From contig NZ_CAJQNT010000021.1 of the NCBI RefSeq assembly GCF_905479755.1, forward strand, positions 1 to 64,000: a stretch of DNA of 64,000 bases, written 5' to 3'. This DNA comes from an uncultured Schumannella sp. (lineage in GTDB: Bacteria; Actinomycetota; Actinomycetes; Actinomycetales; Microbacteriaceae). Shown piece after piece: positions 36,398 through 44,502 of the stretch. Below the pieces are notes generated by a model. It made no database searches, was not told the DNA's origin, and saw only the letters and a program-made list of their open reading frames with translations. Every line of letters starts with the position of its first letter. Position 1 is the first letter of the stretch. A program made the translations under genes and the position numbers.

Positions 36398-37204
36398 ATG
36401 CAGGCCGTGACTGACGTTCGACGCCGCAACAACGTGATCGTCCGCGGCCGCGACGGGGGCCGTCCGCTCGTCTTCGCGCACGGTTTCGGGTGCAGCCAAG
36501 AGATGTGGCGGCACGTCGAGGTGCAGCTTCGCGATAGATATCTGACCGTCACCTTCGACCATGTCGGCTCGGGCGGATCTGATCTCTCCGCCTACGACCG
36601 GGGCAAGTACGACTCACTTCACGGCTACGCCGACGACGTGCTTCAGATCCTGGAGGAGCTAGCTCTCGAGGACGCGGTCTTTGTCGGCCACTCCGTGAGC
36701 GCGATGATCGGCGTGCTTGCGGCCGCGGATGACCCGGCACGGTTCGGCGCGCTCGTCCTGGTCGGGCCGAGCCCGCGCTACGTCGACGACGGTGACTACA
36801 CCGGCGGCTTCACCGGGGATGACATCGAGGGGATGCTCGACGCCCTCGACTCCAACTACCTGGGCTGGTCCTCGGCGATGGCCCCGGTCATCATGGGCAA
36901 CTCCGACCGTCCGGAACTCGGCGAGGAGCTCACCGCGAGCTTCTGCCGCGTCGAGCCCGAGATCGCCCGTCACTTCGCGCGCGTGACCTTCCAGTCCGAC
37001 AACCGCCATGATCTGGCCCGTGTTCGGGTCCCGACGGTGGTGCTGCAGTGCGCCGACGACGTCATCGCGCCCGACGCGGTCGGCGCGTACGTGGCGTCGC
37101 AGATCCCGGGTGCCCGGTTGGTCAGGCTGGATGCGCGAGGCCACTGCCCCAACCTCTCGGCGCCGGACGAACTGGCGGCGGCGATCGCCGCCGCAGCGGG
37201 ATGA
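36398..37204 (+). CDS. RsbQ-like alpha/beta hydrolase
   Basis: A 268-residue hydrolase closely resembling Bacillus RsbQ. The catalytic Ser99 lies in GHSVSAMIG, His249 in ARGHCPNLSAP (nearly the RsbQ sequence), and the Asp in CADDVIAPD (220/221). RsbQ senses an unknown hydrophobic molecule and activates the PAS-domain phosphatase RsbP. Here the partner PAS protein is the overlapping GGDEF gene (ATGA, 4 bp), so this protein probably supplies a ligand or signal to a diguanylate cyclase. The signalling link is inferred. Confidence 0.88.
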   Translation: MQAVTDVRRRNNVIVRGRDGGRPLVFAHGFGCSQEMWRHVEVQLRDRYLTVTFDHVGSGGSDLSAYDRGKYDSLHGYADDVLQILEELALEDAVFVGHSVSAMIGVLAAADDPARFGALVLVGPSPRYVDDGDYTGGFTGDDIEGMLDALDSNYLGWSSAMAPVIMGNSDRPELGEELTASFCRVEPEIARHFARVTFQSDNRHDLARVRVPTVVLQCADDVIAPDAVGAYVASQIPGARLVRLDARGHCPNLSAPDELAAAIAAAAG

Positions 37205-38568
37205 GTTCCGAGCGCCGTTCCGGGGCGGACGCCCGTTACGACGACGCCCCCTGCGGGTTGATGACCACGACGCTCGACGGGATGGTCATCGACGCCAATG
37301 CGACGATGTGCAGTTGGCTGGAGACTGAGTCGGCGGAGCTCGTGGGCAAGGACCTCTCGTCCTTGCTGACGGGGGCAAGTCAGCTGTTCTACGACACGAG
37401 GTATGTCCCGGTGTTGCGGCTACGCGGACGGGTCAATGAGGTGTCCATGTCGTTCGCCCGTGCGGATGGGTCGTCGTTTCCGACCTTCGTTTCGGCCCAT
37501 GTCCCGAAGGCCGACGACGAGACTTCGGCTCGCGTGCAGCTTGCCGTCTTCGACGCGCGCGAACGCCGCGACTACGAGCGCGAGCTGTTGAGCGCACGCC
37601 GGGCCGCGGAGTCCTCGGCCGCACGGGTGGAGGTCTTGCACGCGGCGGGATCGCAGTTCGCCGCGGCGCACACGAGGGACGAGGTGGGATCGATTCTTGC
37701 CGACGCCGCGCGTCGCGCGTTCGACACCGCGCGCGCCTCCGTGCTGCTGCAGTCGGACGCGACCGTGGAGCTTCGGGCGGGGGAGCCCGCCCCCGAGGCC
37801 GCACATCATGTCGTCGAGCGCGCGCTCGCCGAGTCGAGCGTCGTCGTGGTTCAGGTTGCCGATGAGTTGGACGAAGCCTCGGTTCGAGATCTGCGGAAGG
37901 AACGAGTCGAGACGATCGTCGCGGCGCGGATCCTCGCGGAGACGGACGCACTCGGGCTCGTGCTGCTCACCTTCGGCCGCCCTCGCCCGTGGCCCGAGGG
38001 CGACTCGGAGCTCGCGCTGACGCTCGGTCGGATGGCGGCCCAGGCACTCGATCGCATCGCGCTGCTGGACCGGCTCGCGCACCATGCGACGCACGATCAG
38101 TTGACGGGCGCCGCGAACCGTCTACTCCTGGAAGACCGTGTCGCCGAGGAGGAGTCGCGCTCGCGTCTCGCGGGGGAGTCCTTCGCGGTGGTGATGATCG
38201 ACCTCGACGGGTTTAAGGCGATCAACGACCGCCATGGGCACCACACGGGAGACGAGGTGCTTCGCGTCGTCGCAGCACGCCTGCAGGCGCTTGTTCGTGA
38301 CGAAGACACCGTTGCCCGGGTCGGCGGGGACGAGTTCGTTCTGGTCTGTCGCGGGGCAAATACAGCGGACGCGGAACGCATAGCGGCGCGCGTGCGCGAC
38401 GCCTTCGCTGAACCGCTCGACGTGGCGCCGGGGCTTCAGCTGGCTGCGAGCGTCGGCTTCGCCGTGCACTCGTCGAGCACGCCGCGCACCATCGCGGAGC
38501 TGCTGCGTGACGCCGACGCGGCGATGTATCGCGCGAAGGCGCACCCCGAGGCGAGCGCCCCGCGCTGA
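37201..38568 (+). CDS. PAS-GAF-GGDEF diguanylate cyclase
   Basis: A 455-residue cytoplasmic sensor. The N-terminal PAS domain (about 10-125; DDAPCGLMTTTLDGMVIDAN) is followed by a short coiled coil (ERRDYERELLSARRAAES), a GAF-like domain (about 145-285) and a C-terminal GGDEF domain. The active site is intact (GGDEF 375-379), and the inhibitory I-site RxxD is present (Arg366, Asp369), five residues upstream. It should make c-di-GMP with product feedback. Its PAS resembles that of RsbP-type proteins, matching the RsbQ-like gene it overlaps. Confidence 0.9.
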   Translation: MSSERRSGADARYDDAPCGLMTTTLDGMVIDANATMCSWLETESAELVGKDLSSLLTGASQLFYDTRYVPVLRLRGRVNEVSMSFARADGSSFPTFVSAHVPKADDETSARVQLAVFDARERRDYERELLSARRAAESSAARVEVLHAAGSQFAAAHTRDEVGSILADAARRAFDTARASVLLQSDATVELRAGEPAPEAAHHVVERALAESSVVVVQVADELDEASVRDLRKERVETIVAARILAETDALGLVLLTFGRPRPWPEGDSELALTLGRMAAQALDRIALLDRLAHHATHDQLTGAANRLLLEDRVAEEESRSRLAGESFAVVMIDLDGFKAINDRHGHHTGDEVLRVVAARLQALVRDEDTVARVGGDEFVLVCRGANTADAERIAARVRDAFAEPLDVAPGLQLAASVGFAVHSSSTPRTIAELLRDADAAMYRAKAHPEASAPR

Positions 38569-38637
38569 CGCGAGCGCTCCGGTCGTGGGGGACCTTCGTC
38601 CCGAGACAATTCCTTCGCTGTCGACCACGATGGGGGC

Positions 38638-39594
38638 ATGGCCGTCATCGAAAACTCCAAGCTCGCGATCGTCGGTGCGGGCGCCGTCGGAACGTCCCTC
38701 GCGTTCTCTGCGTTGCTGCGCGGGAGCGCGCGCGAGGTCGCGCTCTACGACATCCGCACCGAAAAAGTCGAGGCCGAGGTGCTCGACCTCGCGCACGGTA
38801 CTGCATTCACGGGGGCCTCGCGCATCACGGGAGGGTCCGACATCGGGGTCGTGCACGGTGCCAACGTCGTCGTCATCACGGCCGGGGCGAAGCAAGAACC
38901 CGGCCAGTCGCGGCTCGATCTCGCGGGCTCCAACGTCGCGATCCTCCGCGAGCTCATGCCAGCCCTCGTCGAGCAAGCGCCCGACGCGATCTACATGCTC
39001 GTGACGAACCCCTGCGACGTGCTGACGATCGCGGCGCACCGCTTCGGCGGACTCCCGGCCAACCGGGTGTTCTCCTCCGGCACGGTACTCGACAGTTCGC
39101 GGCTGAAGTGGCTGCTCGCCGAACGTGTCGGCGTCGCCCCGTCGAGCGTGCACGCGATGATCGTGGGGGAGCACGGCGACTCGGAGTTCCCGCTGTGGTC
39201 GCAGGCCCGGATCGGCCCGATCCCGATTCGCGATTGGGCGCCGGCCGGGCGCCGCGCGTTGGACGCCGCCGAACTCGACCGCATCGCCGATGATGTCGTC
39301 CACGCCGCCTACCAGGTGATCGCCGGCAAGGGGGCGACAAACTACGCCATCGGCGTCTCGGGGGCGCGCATCGTCGAGGCGATCCTGCGCGACGAGCACG
39401 CGATCTTGCCGGTCAGCTCGATCCTGCACGACTACCAGGGCGTCTCGGGTGTCGCGCTCTCGGTGCCGACGATTGTCGACTCGTCGGGCATCTCGGAGGT
39501 GCTGCCGCTTCCCTTCACGGACGACGAGACCGCGCGCTTCCGCGCCTCGGCTGAGGTCGTTGCCAGCTCGTTGAAGAAGCTGGGGCTCGACTAG
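38638..39594 (+). CDS. ldh: L-lactate dehydrogenase
   Basis: A 318-residue NAD-dependent dehydrogenase interconverting pyruvate and lactate. The nucleotide motif is AIVGAGAVGTSLAF, the catalytic His lies in MIVGEHGDSEFPLWS, and the substrate loop is GAKQEPGQSR, with Gln where malate dehydrogenases have Arg. A CACGAT hexamer ends 6 nt before the ATG, a weak form of the leaderless pattern. It is the last core gene before the island. Confidence 0.93.
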   Translation: MAVIENSKLAIVGAGAVGTSLAFSALLRGSAREVALYDIRTEKVEAEVLDLAHGTAFTGASRITGGSDIGVVHGANVVVITAGAKQEPGQSRLDLAGSNVAILRELMPALVEQAPDAIYMLVTNPCDVLTIAAHRFGGLPANRVFSSGTVLDSSRLKWLLAERVGVAPSSVHAMIVGEHGDSEFPLWSQARIGPIPIRDWAPAGRRALDAAELDRIADDVVHAAYQVIAGKGATNYAIGVSGARIVEAILRDEHAILPVSSILHDYQGVSGVALSVPTIVDSSGISEVLPLPFTDDETARFRASAEVVASSLKKLGLD

Positions 39595-39620
39595 ATCATC
39601 GGACCGGATGGTGGTCGTCG

Positions 39621-39664
39621 TGGAGGGGATGACGGGAATCGAACCCGCGTCATCAGTTGGGAAG
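39621..39664. repeat. att copy 1: tRNA-Gly 3' half
   Basis: 44 bp matching 49008-49051 of the intact tRNA-Gly gene at all but two positions (39651 and 39659). It contains the CCA end, acceptor 3' strand, T-arm and part of the anticodon arm. It marks the far boundary of the island. Confidence 0.85.
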
Positions 39665-39903
39665 TCGCTCCCCAAACTGTTACCGCTGCTTGCCGCTCGT
39701 GGCCGACTCCGACCGCGCTGAGCCGCCGTGCCCAGTGATTTTGGCGCTTCTTGGGGCGGTCGGCGCTCCGCAGGCGGTCGTCCTCGGTCGGCCTCGGATT
39801 GCCCCGGCGGAGCGCGGTCGCCCTCTTTTTCGCCCTCTCGCGCCCACCTGCGCTCGACCAGCGTTGCCAGTTTGGAGAGTCCTGACGAGGGAGCGTCGGT
39901 TGC
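39665..39903. repeat. left-end repeat of element A
   Basis: About 240 bp that aligns with 44248-44482 with scattered substitutions and small indels. Shared blocks include aaactgttaccgctg, cggtcggcctcggat and cccggcggagcgcggtcgcc. No gene is seen. As the sequence beside each att copy, it could hold recombinase arm sites or an element promoter. Confidence 0.75.
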
Positions 39904-39945
39904 CGGTGTTAGCGTGCGTCCACGGGACACGAGGAAGGACGGACA

Positions 39946-40563
39946 GTGGGCAACCTGGTCAAGAACCTGCCCTGGCAGAACGGGGAGAACTGGCGCAGGG
40001 CTGAGGCCGACGCGGCCTCCATGCTGTCCGAAGACGAGCGTGCCGCCGACTTCCGAGCCAACCTGCCCAACCTCATCGCAGAGGAGAAGGCGCAGATCGA
40101 CGCGGCGCTCGCCGAAGGGCGCACGCTCGTTGCCAACAAAGTCGACTACACGTACGTCATCCACCGCTCCAACTGCTTCGCGATTCGCCATCAGATGGAC
40201 CGTGACGAGGCGTGGACCCGGTACGACGATGACCCGCGCGGAGTCTCCCACTCCTACGAAATGCCCAACCTGCTCGCACCCGAGGAGGTCGAGGCGTTGG
40301 AGGTCTACCGGGCCTGCCTGACCTGCAATCCGGATACGACGCGGCGCATCAAGAAGCGCGAGCACAGCCTGCGGCCGACGGCTCTGCGCAACATCGCGCG
40401 CCGTCACCTTGGGCGGGACTTCGAGAGCATCGACGGTGAGCCTTTGGGTGAGCTGATTGCGTACACTGTGGCGTCTGACTCGGTCACTCTGCACTTCGCG
40501 TCGGGTGATCGAGTGGACTCGGAGTACCCCGAAGTCGTAATGCTGCCCCTGGCAAGCGCGTAG
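39946..40563 (+). CDS. island hypothetical protein
   Basis: A 205-residue soluble protein with a GTG start after GAGGAAGGA. It begins with an acidic helical region (LSEDERAADFRANLPN) and has a central part VDYTYVIHRSNCFAIRHQMD, then VYRACLTCNPDTTRRIKKRE with a CxxC pair, and a short beta-rich end. The two Cys, with the Cys of SNCF and nearby His, could bind a metal. No known family was recognised. It is cargo of element A and ends 7 bp before the next gene. Confidence 0.7.
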   Translation: MGNLVKNLPWQNGENWRRAEADAASMLSEDERAADFRANLPNLIAEEKAQIDAALAEGRTLVANKVDYTYVIHRSNCFAIRHQMDRDEAWTRYDDDPRGVSHSYEMPNLLAPEEVEALEVYRACLTCNPDTTRRIKKREHSLRPTALRNIARRHLGRDFESIDGEPLGELIAYTVASDSVTLHFASGDRVDSEYPEVVMLPLASA

Positions 40564-40570
40564 CGATCCG

Positions 40571-41125
40571 ATGCCCGACTGGATCACCCCGATTGCATCC
40601 TCGGCCCTGGTCGCAGGTGCGGTAGGTGCAACGCTGGCGATCCTCGGAAACTTCTGGATTCAGTCCGCTGCAGCCCGAAGGGAGCGACGTCGCTACGTAG
40701 CGAAGTTGGCCGCGGACTTTCTCTCGCACGACGCTTCGCTGGTGTTCAACATGGCGCAGCAGCGCAGGCTCGGCCCGGTCGATGGGGCAGAGGGCGAAGA
40801 GGTCGACGGCGAGCCGGAGGTGCTCGTAGGGATTGATGGCCATATGCGACGGGCCTGGACCGCGGGGGCGGAACTGAGCCTCGTTGCGCCCGCACCGATC
40901 GCCTTCCTCGTTCAGGCCGTCAGTGGGACTTCAAGCGCCCTCCTGGTGCAGTCCGTCGCCTCAGACGACGAGGTATGGAGACAGTCGATGATTGAGCATG
41001 GTCACGCCCGCCTCCAACTGATGCACGCTGTTCGTCGGTTCGTGAAGGCTGGCCGCATGACGGACGCCGAACTTGGACACGACGCGATCGACGTGGACGA
41101 TCCGCGGAATACCCACACTCCCTGA
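40571..41125 (+). CDS. island membrane-anchored hypothetical protein
   Basis: A 184-residue protein with one N-terminal transmembrane segment (about residues 8-30, SSALVAGAVGATLAILGNFW), a basic stretch (AARRERRRY) and a cytoplasmic helical domain. It resembles in layout the many single-pass island proteins without assigned function. It probably forms an operon with the gene upstream. It is convergent with the small gene at 41132, and the stop codons are 6 bp apart. Confidence 0.7.
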   Translation: MPDWITPIASSALVAGAVGATLAILGNFWIQSAAARRERRRYVAKLAADFLSHDASLVFNMAQQRRLGPVDGAEGEEVDGEPEVLVGIDGHMRRAWTAGAELSLVAPAPIAFLVQAVSGTSSALLVQSVASDDEVWRQSMIEHGHARLQLMHAVRRFVKAGRMTDAELGHDAIDVDDPRNTHTP

Positions 41126-41131
41126 CTCCCG

Positions 41132-41416
41132 TCAGCCGTCCTCGGGGTCGGTCGGGTGCTGCGGCTCGGGCGGCGGGAAGTGGTAGCCGAAGCCGCGGGC
41201 CAGGCAGGTGTCGAGCCAGATCGCCTCGACGGTGCGGTTCCAGGCGGCGCTTTCGACCTCGCCCAGCACGGCGACGACGTCGGGATTCTGTATGTCGTCC
41301 ATCATCACAGAGTGGCCCGCGGGCAGGTCGGCCAGCATCCGCCGGTAGAGGTCTTCGATCTCCGCCTGGTGGACCAGCGCCACGGCGTGCAGGTTGTCCC
41401 GGGCCGTCATGGTCAC
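41132..41416 (-). CDS. recombinase-associated small protein, copy A
   Basis: A 94-residue protein, mostly helical, with RDNLHAVALVHQAEIEDLYR and ADLPAGHSVMMDD. It is about 75 percent identical by eye to the protein at 45734. In both places its GTG overlaps the stop of the recombinase-derived frame by 4 bp (GTGA). The constant link to the recombinase tail suggests a helper such as an excision or directionality factor, but no helix-turn-helix is recognised. The ATG at 41410 is an alternative start. Confidence 0.7.
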   Translation of the reverse strand: MTMTARDNLHAVALVHQAEIEDLYRRMLADLPAGHSVMMDDIQNPDVVAVLGEVESAAWNRTVEAIWLDTCLARGFGYHFPPPEPQHPTDPEDG

Positions 41417-41796
41417 GCCTCCGCCGTGCGGGTGAACGCCTCGAAGCGCTCGACCTCCGCCGAGTAGTCGCTAACGTACAGGTGCTCGTACACGCGCCCG
41501 ACGGCGCAGCCGACGAGTCCCACAATCAACAGCACCTCGACGAGCGAGATTGGTTCGGTGCCGGTGCCCATCGCGACGGTCACGGTCAGCGTCGCCCCGA
41601 TCCCGACCCACACGGCGTAGGCACTGCCGGTGGGGATCTCGCGCATCGCGAGGGCTAGCCCGGTCATGCTGAGCACGAGGGTGACGCCGAACACGATCGT
41701 CGGCGTGGCCTTAGTACGGTTTTCGGAACGCCCGAGCGCGGTCGCCCAGGCGGCTTCGAGAACGCCCGACATGACGAGGATGATCCACGCGCACAC
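41413..41796 (-). CDS. sugE: Gdx/SugE-type SMR exporter fused to a tyrosine-recombinase tail
   Basis: A 127-residue chimera. Residues 1-97 are a small multidrug resistance protein with four membrane segments, the essential Glu14 in GVLEAAWATA and GSAYAVWVGIGA, which are marks of the guanidinium-exporting Gdx (SugE) branch. From residue 99 on (GRVYEHLYVSDYSAEVERFE) the sequence is the C-terminal tail of the recombinase seen at 45997. The usual SMR end is replaced. The GTG at 41796 follows AAGGAG. A guanidine-III riboswitch candidate lies directly upstream. The active site is complete, so export may persist with the extra tail in the cytoplasm. Confidence 0.85.
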   Translation of the reverse strand: MCAWIILVMSGVLEAAWATALGRSENRTKATPTIVFGVTLVLSMTGLALAMREIPTGSAYAVWVGIGATLTVTVAMGTGTEPISLVEVLLIVGLVGCAVGRVYEHLYVSDYSAEVERFEAFTRTAEA

Positions 41797-41809
41797 GACT
41801 GCTCCTTGA

Positions 41810-41850
41810 GGCAAGTCTTGTCACGCACCGGACACTTGGCCATCGTCCGG
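41810..41850 (-). promoter_or_regulatory. guanidine-III (ykkC-III) riboswitch candidate
   Basis: Read on the minus strand, the segment starts CCGGACGATGG, pairs CCGGAC with GTCCGG (41835-41830 region through 41828) and then has GACAAGAC followed by TTGCC. Known ykkC-III RNAs share CCGGACGA, a closing CCGG and GACAAGAC in this order, with a pseudoknot between the loop and the 3' end. Here loop GGCCAAG and end CTTGCC can pair with one bulge. The 3' strand lies 4 nt before AAGGAG, so guanidine binding could control ribosome access to the SMR gene. Recognised from memory, not by a covariance search. Confidence 0.75.
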
Positions 41851-41887
41851 GAGCCGGGGTTGTGGCTCGCGAACCAGCATGCCGGAG

Positions 41888-42190
41888 CTAACTGGGCAGG
41901 GCCTGCGCAGCTGACTCGGGTTCGCGCTCGAGTGTGCGGATCAGCCGCAGCGTGATCCCGAGCGAGATGATCGCGCCGGCGTCGAACGAGATATTGACCA
42001 CCTGCCAGCCGAGAGGGAGCTCGCGCACCGCCCCGGCGCCGAGGGCGAGGGGCACGATCGCGACACACATGATGATGCCCCACTGCACGATCCCCGGCAG
42101 CAGCTGGGCGGCGGGGGATGCGTGCAGCAGGTCGGGCGCGAGCCGCAGCTCCCGCTCGAGCGGGGGGGGGCAACCGGGCGAGAGGCCACG
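41888..42190 (-). pseudogene. membrane-protein fragment
   Basis: The frame closest to the SMR gene reads LLPGIVQWGIIMCVAIVPLA and continues through a second hydrophobic part to a normal C terminus (TLEREPESAAQALPS). An ATG at 42088 would give 66 residues. The same frame stays open further upstream (ERELRLAPDLLHASPAAQ), but no start is found, and a run of nine Gs at 42162-42170 interrupts it. It looks like the 3' part of a membrane-protein gene cut by a rearrangement. The family was not recognised. Confidence 0.5.
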
Positions 42191-42195
42191 TCAGG

Positions 42196-44016
42196 TCATA
42201 CGCACTCCCAGTACGCCCATGCCCATCCGACCTGAATCTCATACAGCCGATTGTCGACCGTGCTGAAGCCGTACTCGGTTCCATCGATCGTCGCCCTGTA
42301 GAAGCTGCGATTCGACGAATTCTCGAATTCAATGACGATGCCCGGAAGGTTTTGGAGCTGACTTGCTGGGCCCCCGAGGGTCACGTCGTAGCCATCGAAG
42401 TGAATCGCACTCTCGGCAGCATCGCCGTAAACCCCCACCACGATGCCCCCGATCGGGCCGCTTCCGTCGCCAGTGAAGAGATTGAACGTTTCCCCATCGG
42501 GCCCCTCGCCGACGAGGCACGCGTAGTTGATGCTCGTATTGGACAAATACCCTGAAGCCTCGTCGCCCGGAGCACCCAACCGGATCGGGCCGACGCCGCC
42601 TGCATCGATTGACCATGCTGCGGGTAGCTTGTACGAGATCCTCAGGGCTCGGGCTTCTGCGGGGAGCGTCCGCTCGCCGGCATAGTCGAACGAATTGACA
42701 AGGACTGGCAGCAGTGCGAGAGCGATTGATGCGCGACCGATCAATCTTCCCGCCAGCTGGCCCGCGGCCTTCTCGCTCAGACCTGTCCTGAGGAGCCCAA
42801 CCGCAAGTTGTTGTGCAACTTGCGTATCGATCTCACTAAGACAGTTCGCCGTCGCGCGAGCGCCAGAAACGACGTCATCGATTTCGCGGACGTGGGACCA
42901 ACAGTTCGCGACCGCGAGCACCGCCGCAAGGTATCCCAAAACCTGGTCGGTGCCCCACGCGACGAGCGCCGACGCCATCGTTGATGCGACAAATTGCGCG
43001 ATACTTGGCGCGGGAAGTTCGATCAGATATTCGGCATTGAAGTCCCTGAGGGCGGATGCTTCGATGCCGAAGCTCACTTCCTCGCCCGAGCCGACAAATA
43101 TTCCGTCGCTGAAGAGGTCGGTGATCGACTCCCCGACGACCGCATCGAGTGATCCGACAGTCTCTAGTGCGTCGTCCAGACCCCCCTCGTACGTGGAATT
43201 GTAGGCCCAACGAGATGTGACTTCGAGCACAACGGGGAACCCGTAGCCGCGATTCGCGCGTGCCTTCACGACGAGCAAGTTAGAGTCGTTTGCGTCGTGG
43301 CCAACACAGAACAGAACTGGATCGTTGGGTTCAAACTTGACGGATGTCTCAAGTACCCAATCCGGAGTCGATTGGAGGCACTCGGGGAGTTCGACTCTGG
43401 TCGTCAACAGGTCGCCCAATGTGTAATGGAGCGCCTCGGCGCCGTCTGCGATTAGGGACGAAATCGAAGCATTCACCTCATCCGCAGCTCCGCCAAGAAA
43501 CGCGCCGACCTGCCCGACAGTTCCCCCGACGGATTCGGCTCCACGAACGAACGACTCGATCGCGTCCTTGGTTCCGCCGACGAGATCGTTCCACCAAGAC
43601 AGATGGTGCACAACAGTTGTCACCGTGCGTCGGTCCGCGCTTAGCTCAGAAGGCGCCGCCACCCACGAGCCGAGAGATGCATCCCAGTAGATGAAAGTCG
43701 CTGTTGCCTCGGCAGGCAGCGGCTCGGCGTAGGTTCGCGTGAGCGTGACCCCGTCCTGGGGGATTTCTCCGGATAGCGCGATCTCGACGGGAACGCCCAT
43801 CACGAGGTCCGTGACCTGGCCGATTCCGGCAAGCTCTTCGATCGCTTCCTTCGTCAGCTCAGGCGCGGCAATTGTGGGCTGCGCGCCATTCCCACTGACT
43901 TGTGCGACGATCGGAGTTGGGCTTGGCGCAGCGGGCACGCATGCAACGAGCGCGCTTGCGACCACTGCAATCGTGGCCATGATCGAAGCCGTGCGAACGC
44001 CGACATCTGTCTTCAT
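42196..44016 (-). CDS. large island lipoprotein
   Basis: A 606-residue secreted lipoprotein. Residues 1-26 are a signal peptide with lipobox VAC (Cys26 in SALVACVPAAPSP). A Pro-rich linker is followed by a beta domain (VTLTRTYAEPLPAEATATFIYWD), an Ala/Gly-rich helical part (about 170-215), a middle domain with several Cys, and a C-terminal domain with GPIRLGAPGDEASGYL and three late Cys. No family is recognised. The base composition is visibly lower in GC than its neighbours, in line with recent transfer. A TAAGGT box ends 6 nt before the ATG. Confidence 0.8.
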   Translation of the reverse strand: MKTDVGVRTASIMATIAVVASALVACVPAAPSPTPIVAQVSGNGAQPTIAAPELTKEAIEELAGIGQVTDLVMGVPVEIALSGEIPQDGVTLTRTYAEPLPAEATATFIYWDASLGSWVAAPSELSADRRTVTTVVHHLSWWNDLVGGTKDAIESFVRGAESVGGTVGQVGAFLGGAADEVNASISSLIADGAEALHYTLGDLLTTRVELPECLQSTPDWVLETSVKFEPNDPVLFCVGHDANDSNLLVVKARANRGYGFPVVLEVTSRWAYNSTYEGGLDDALETVGSLDAVVGESITDLFSDGIFVGSGEEVSFGIEASALRDFNAEYLIELPAPSIAQFVASTMASALVAWGTDQVLGYLAAVLAVANCWSHVREIDDVVSGARATANCLSEIDTQVAQQLAVGLLRTGLSEKAAGQLAGRLIGRASIALALLPVLVNSFDYAGERTLPAEARALRISYKLPAAWSIDAGGVGPIRLGAPGDEASGYLSNTSINYACLVGEGPDGETFNLFTGDGSGPIGGIVVGVYGDAAESAIHFDGYDVTLGGPASQLQNLPGIVIEFENSSNRSFYRATIDGTEYGFSTVDNRLYEIQVGWAWAYWECV

Positions 44017-44022
44017 GAGCGA

Positions 44023-44028
44023 ACCTTA
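44023..44028 (-). promoter_or_regulatory. leaderless -10 box (TAAGGT)
   Basis: TAAGGT on the minus strand lies exactly 6 nt before the lipoprotein ATG at 44016. Confidence 0.5.
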
Positions 44029-44127
44029 GCGGCGCGGTCCAGTCTCCGCGACCTGACGTGCGCCCTTCGACTGTGCGCTTCTTGGTCTGCGCTCACGCGA
44101 CTCTCGTCGAGGTGCATTAGACCGTGA

Positions 44128-44203
44128 AGCGCGTTCGGGCTATGGCCCTCTTTTCGCCCTCTTGGGAGAATTTGGATGGAGCCGGGATGCGCCTACTTTT
44201 CAG
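44128..44203. repeat. right-end repeat of element A
   Basis: About 76 bp aligning with 48928-49007: gttcgggct, then a gccctctttt-like block, then gccgggatgcgcctact against gccgggaggggcctact. It directly precedes the second att copy, as its counterpart precedes the intact tRNA gene. Confidence 0.65.
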
Positions 44204-44247
44204 TGGAGGGGATGACGGGAATCGAACCCGCGTAATCAGTTCGGAAG
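44204..44247. repeat. att copy 2: tRNA-Gly 3' half
   Basis: 44 bp matching the intact tRNA-Gly (49008-49051) at every position but one (44242). It marks the junction between the tandem elements. Confidence 0.87.
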
Positions 44248-44482
44248 CCGCTCCTCAAACTGTTACCGCTGATTGCCGCCGCCGACCGACACCGGCCGTG
44301 CTGAGCCGCCGCGCCCAGTGATTTCGGGGCTTCTTGGGCCATTCGACGCTTCGCAGGCGGTTGTCTTCGGTCGGCCTCGGATCGCCCCGGCGGAGCGCGG
44401 TCGCCCTCTCTTCGCCCTCTCGCGCCCACCTGCACTCGACCAGTGTTTCCAGTGGAGAGTGCCGCGGAGTGCGTCGGCTGCC
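44248..44482. repeat. left-end repeat of element B
   Basis: Aligns with 39665-39903 of element A over its whole length. It ends about 30 bp before the DUF4062 start codon, so part of it is likely promoter DNA for that gene. Confidence 0.75.
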
Positions 44483-44502
44483 TGAACTCGACAGCGCGAC
44501 AA

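Larger units (their letters stand above)
39621..44203. mobile_element. island element A (tRNA-Gly-targeted)
   Basis: An accessory segment between two copies of the tRNA-Gly 3' half. It holds two unknown plus-strand genes, a small gene shared with element B, an SMR exporter fused to a recombinase tail, a riboswitch candidate, a membrane-protein fragment and a large lipoprotein gene. The recombinase itself is lost except for its last 29 residues, so the element cannot move on its own. Confidence 0.75.

Noticed and set aside
39621-39710. A possible tRNA gene at the left island edge
   Set aside because: Same reason: only the 3' half matches and no pairing 5' half exists.
38122-40587. 821-codon minus-strand frame across GGDEF, ldh and the island edge
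   Set aside because: It runs antisense through two certain genes and across the att boundary, which no real gene would.
42162-42170. Run of nine Gs as proof of a frameshift in a functional gene
   Set aside because: It could be a sequencing slip, but restoring either frame does not yield a start codon or recognised N terminus, so the fragment call stands.
44204-44290. A possible tRNA gene at the internal att copy
   Set aside because: Only the 3' half of tRNA-Gly is present; the acceptor 5' strand and D-arm are missing, so it is an att remnant.
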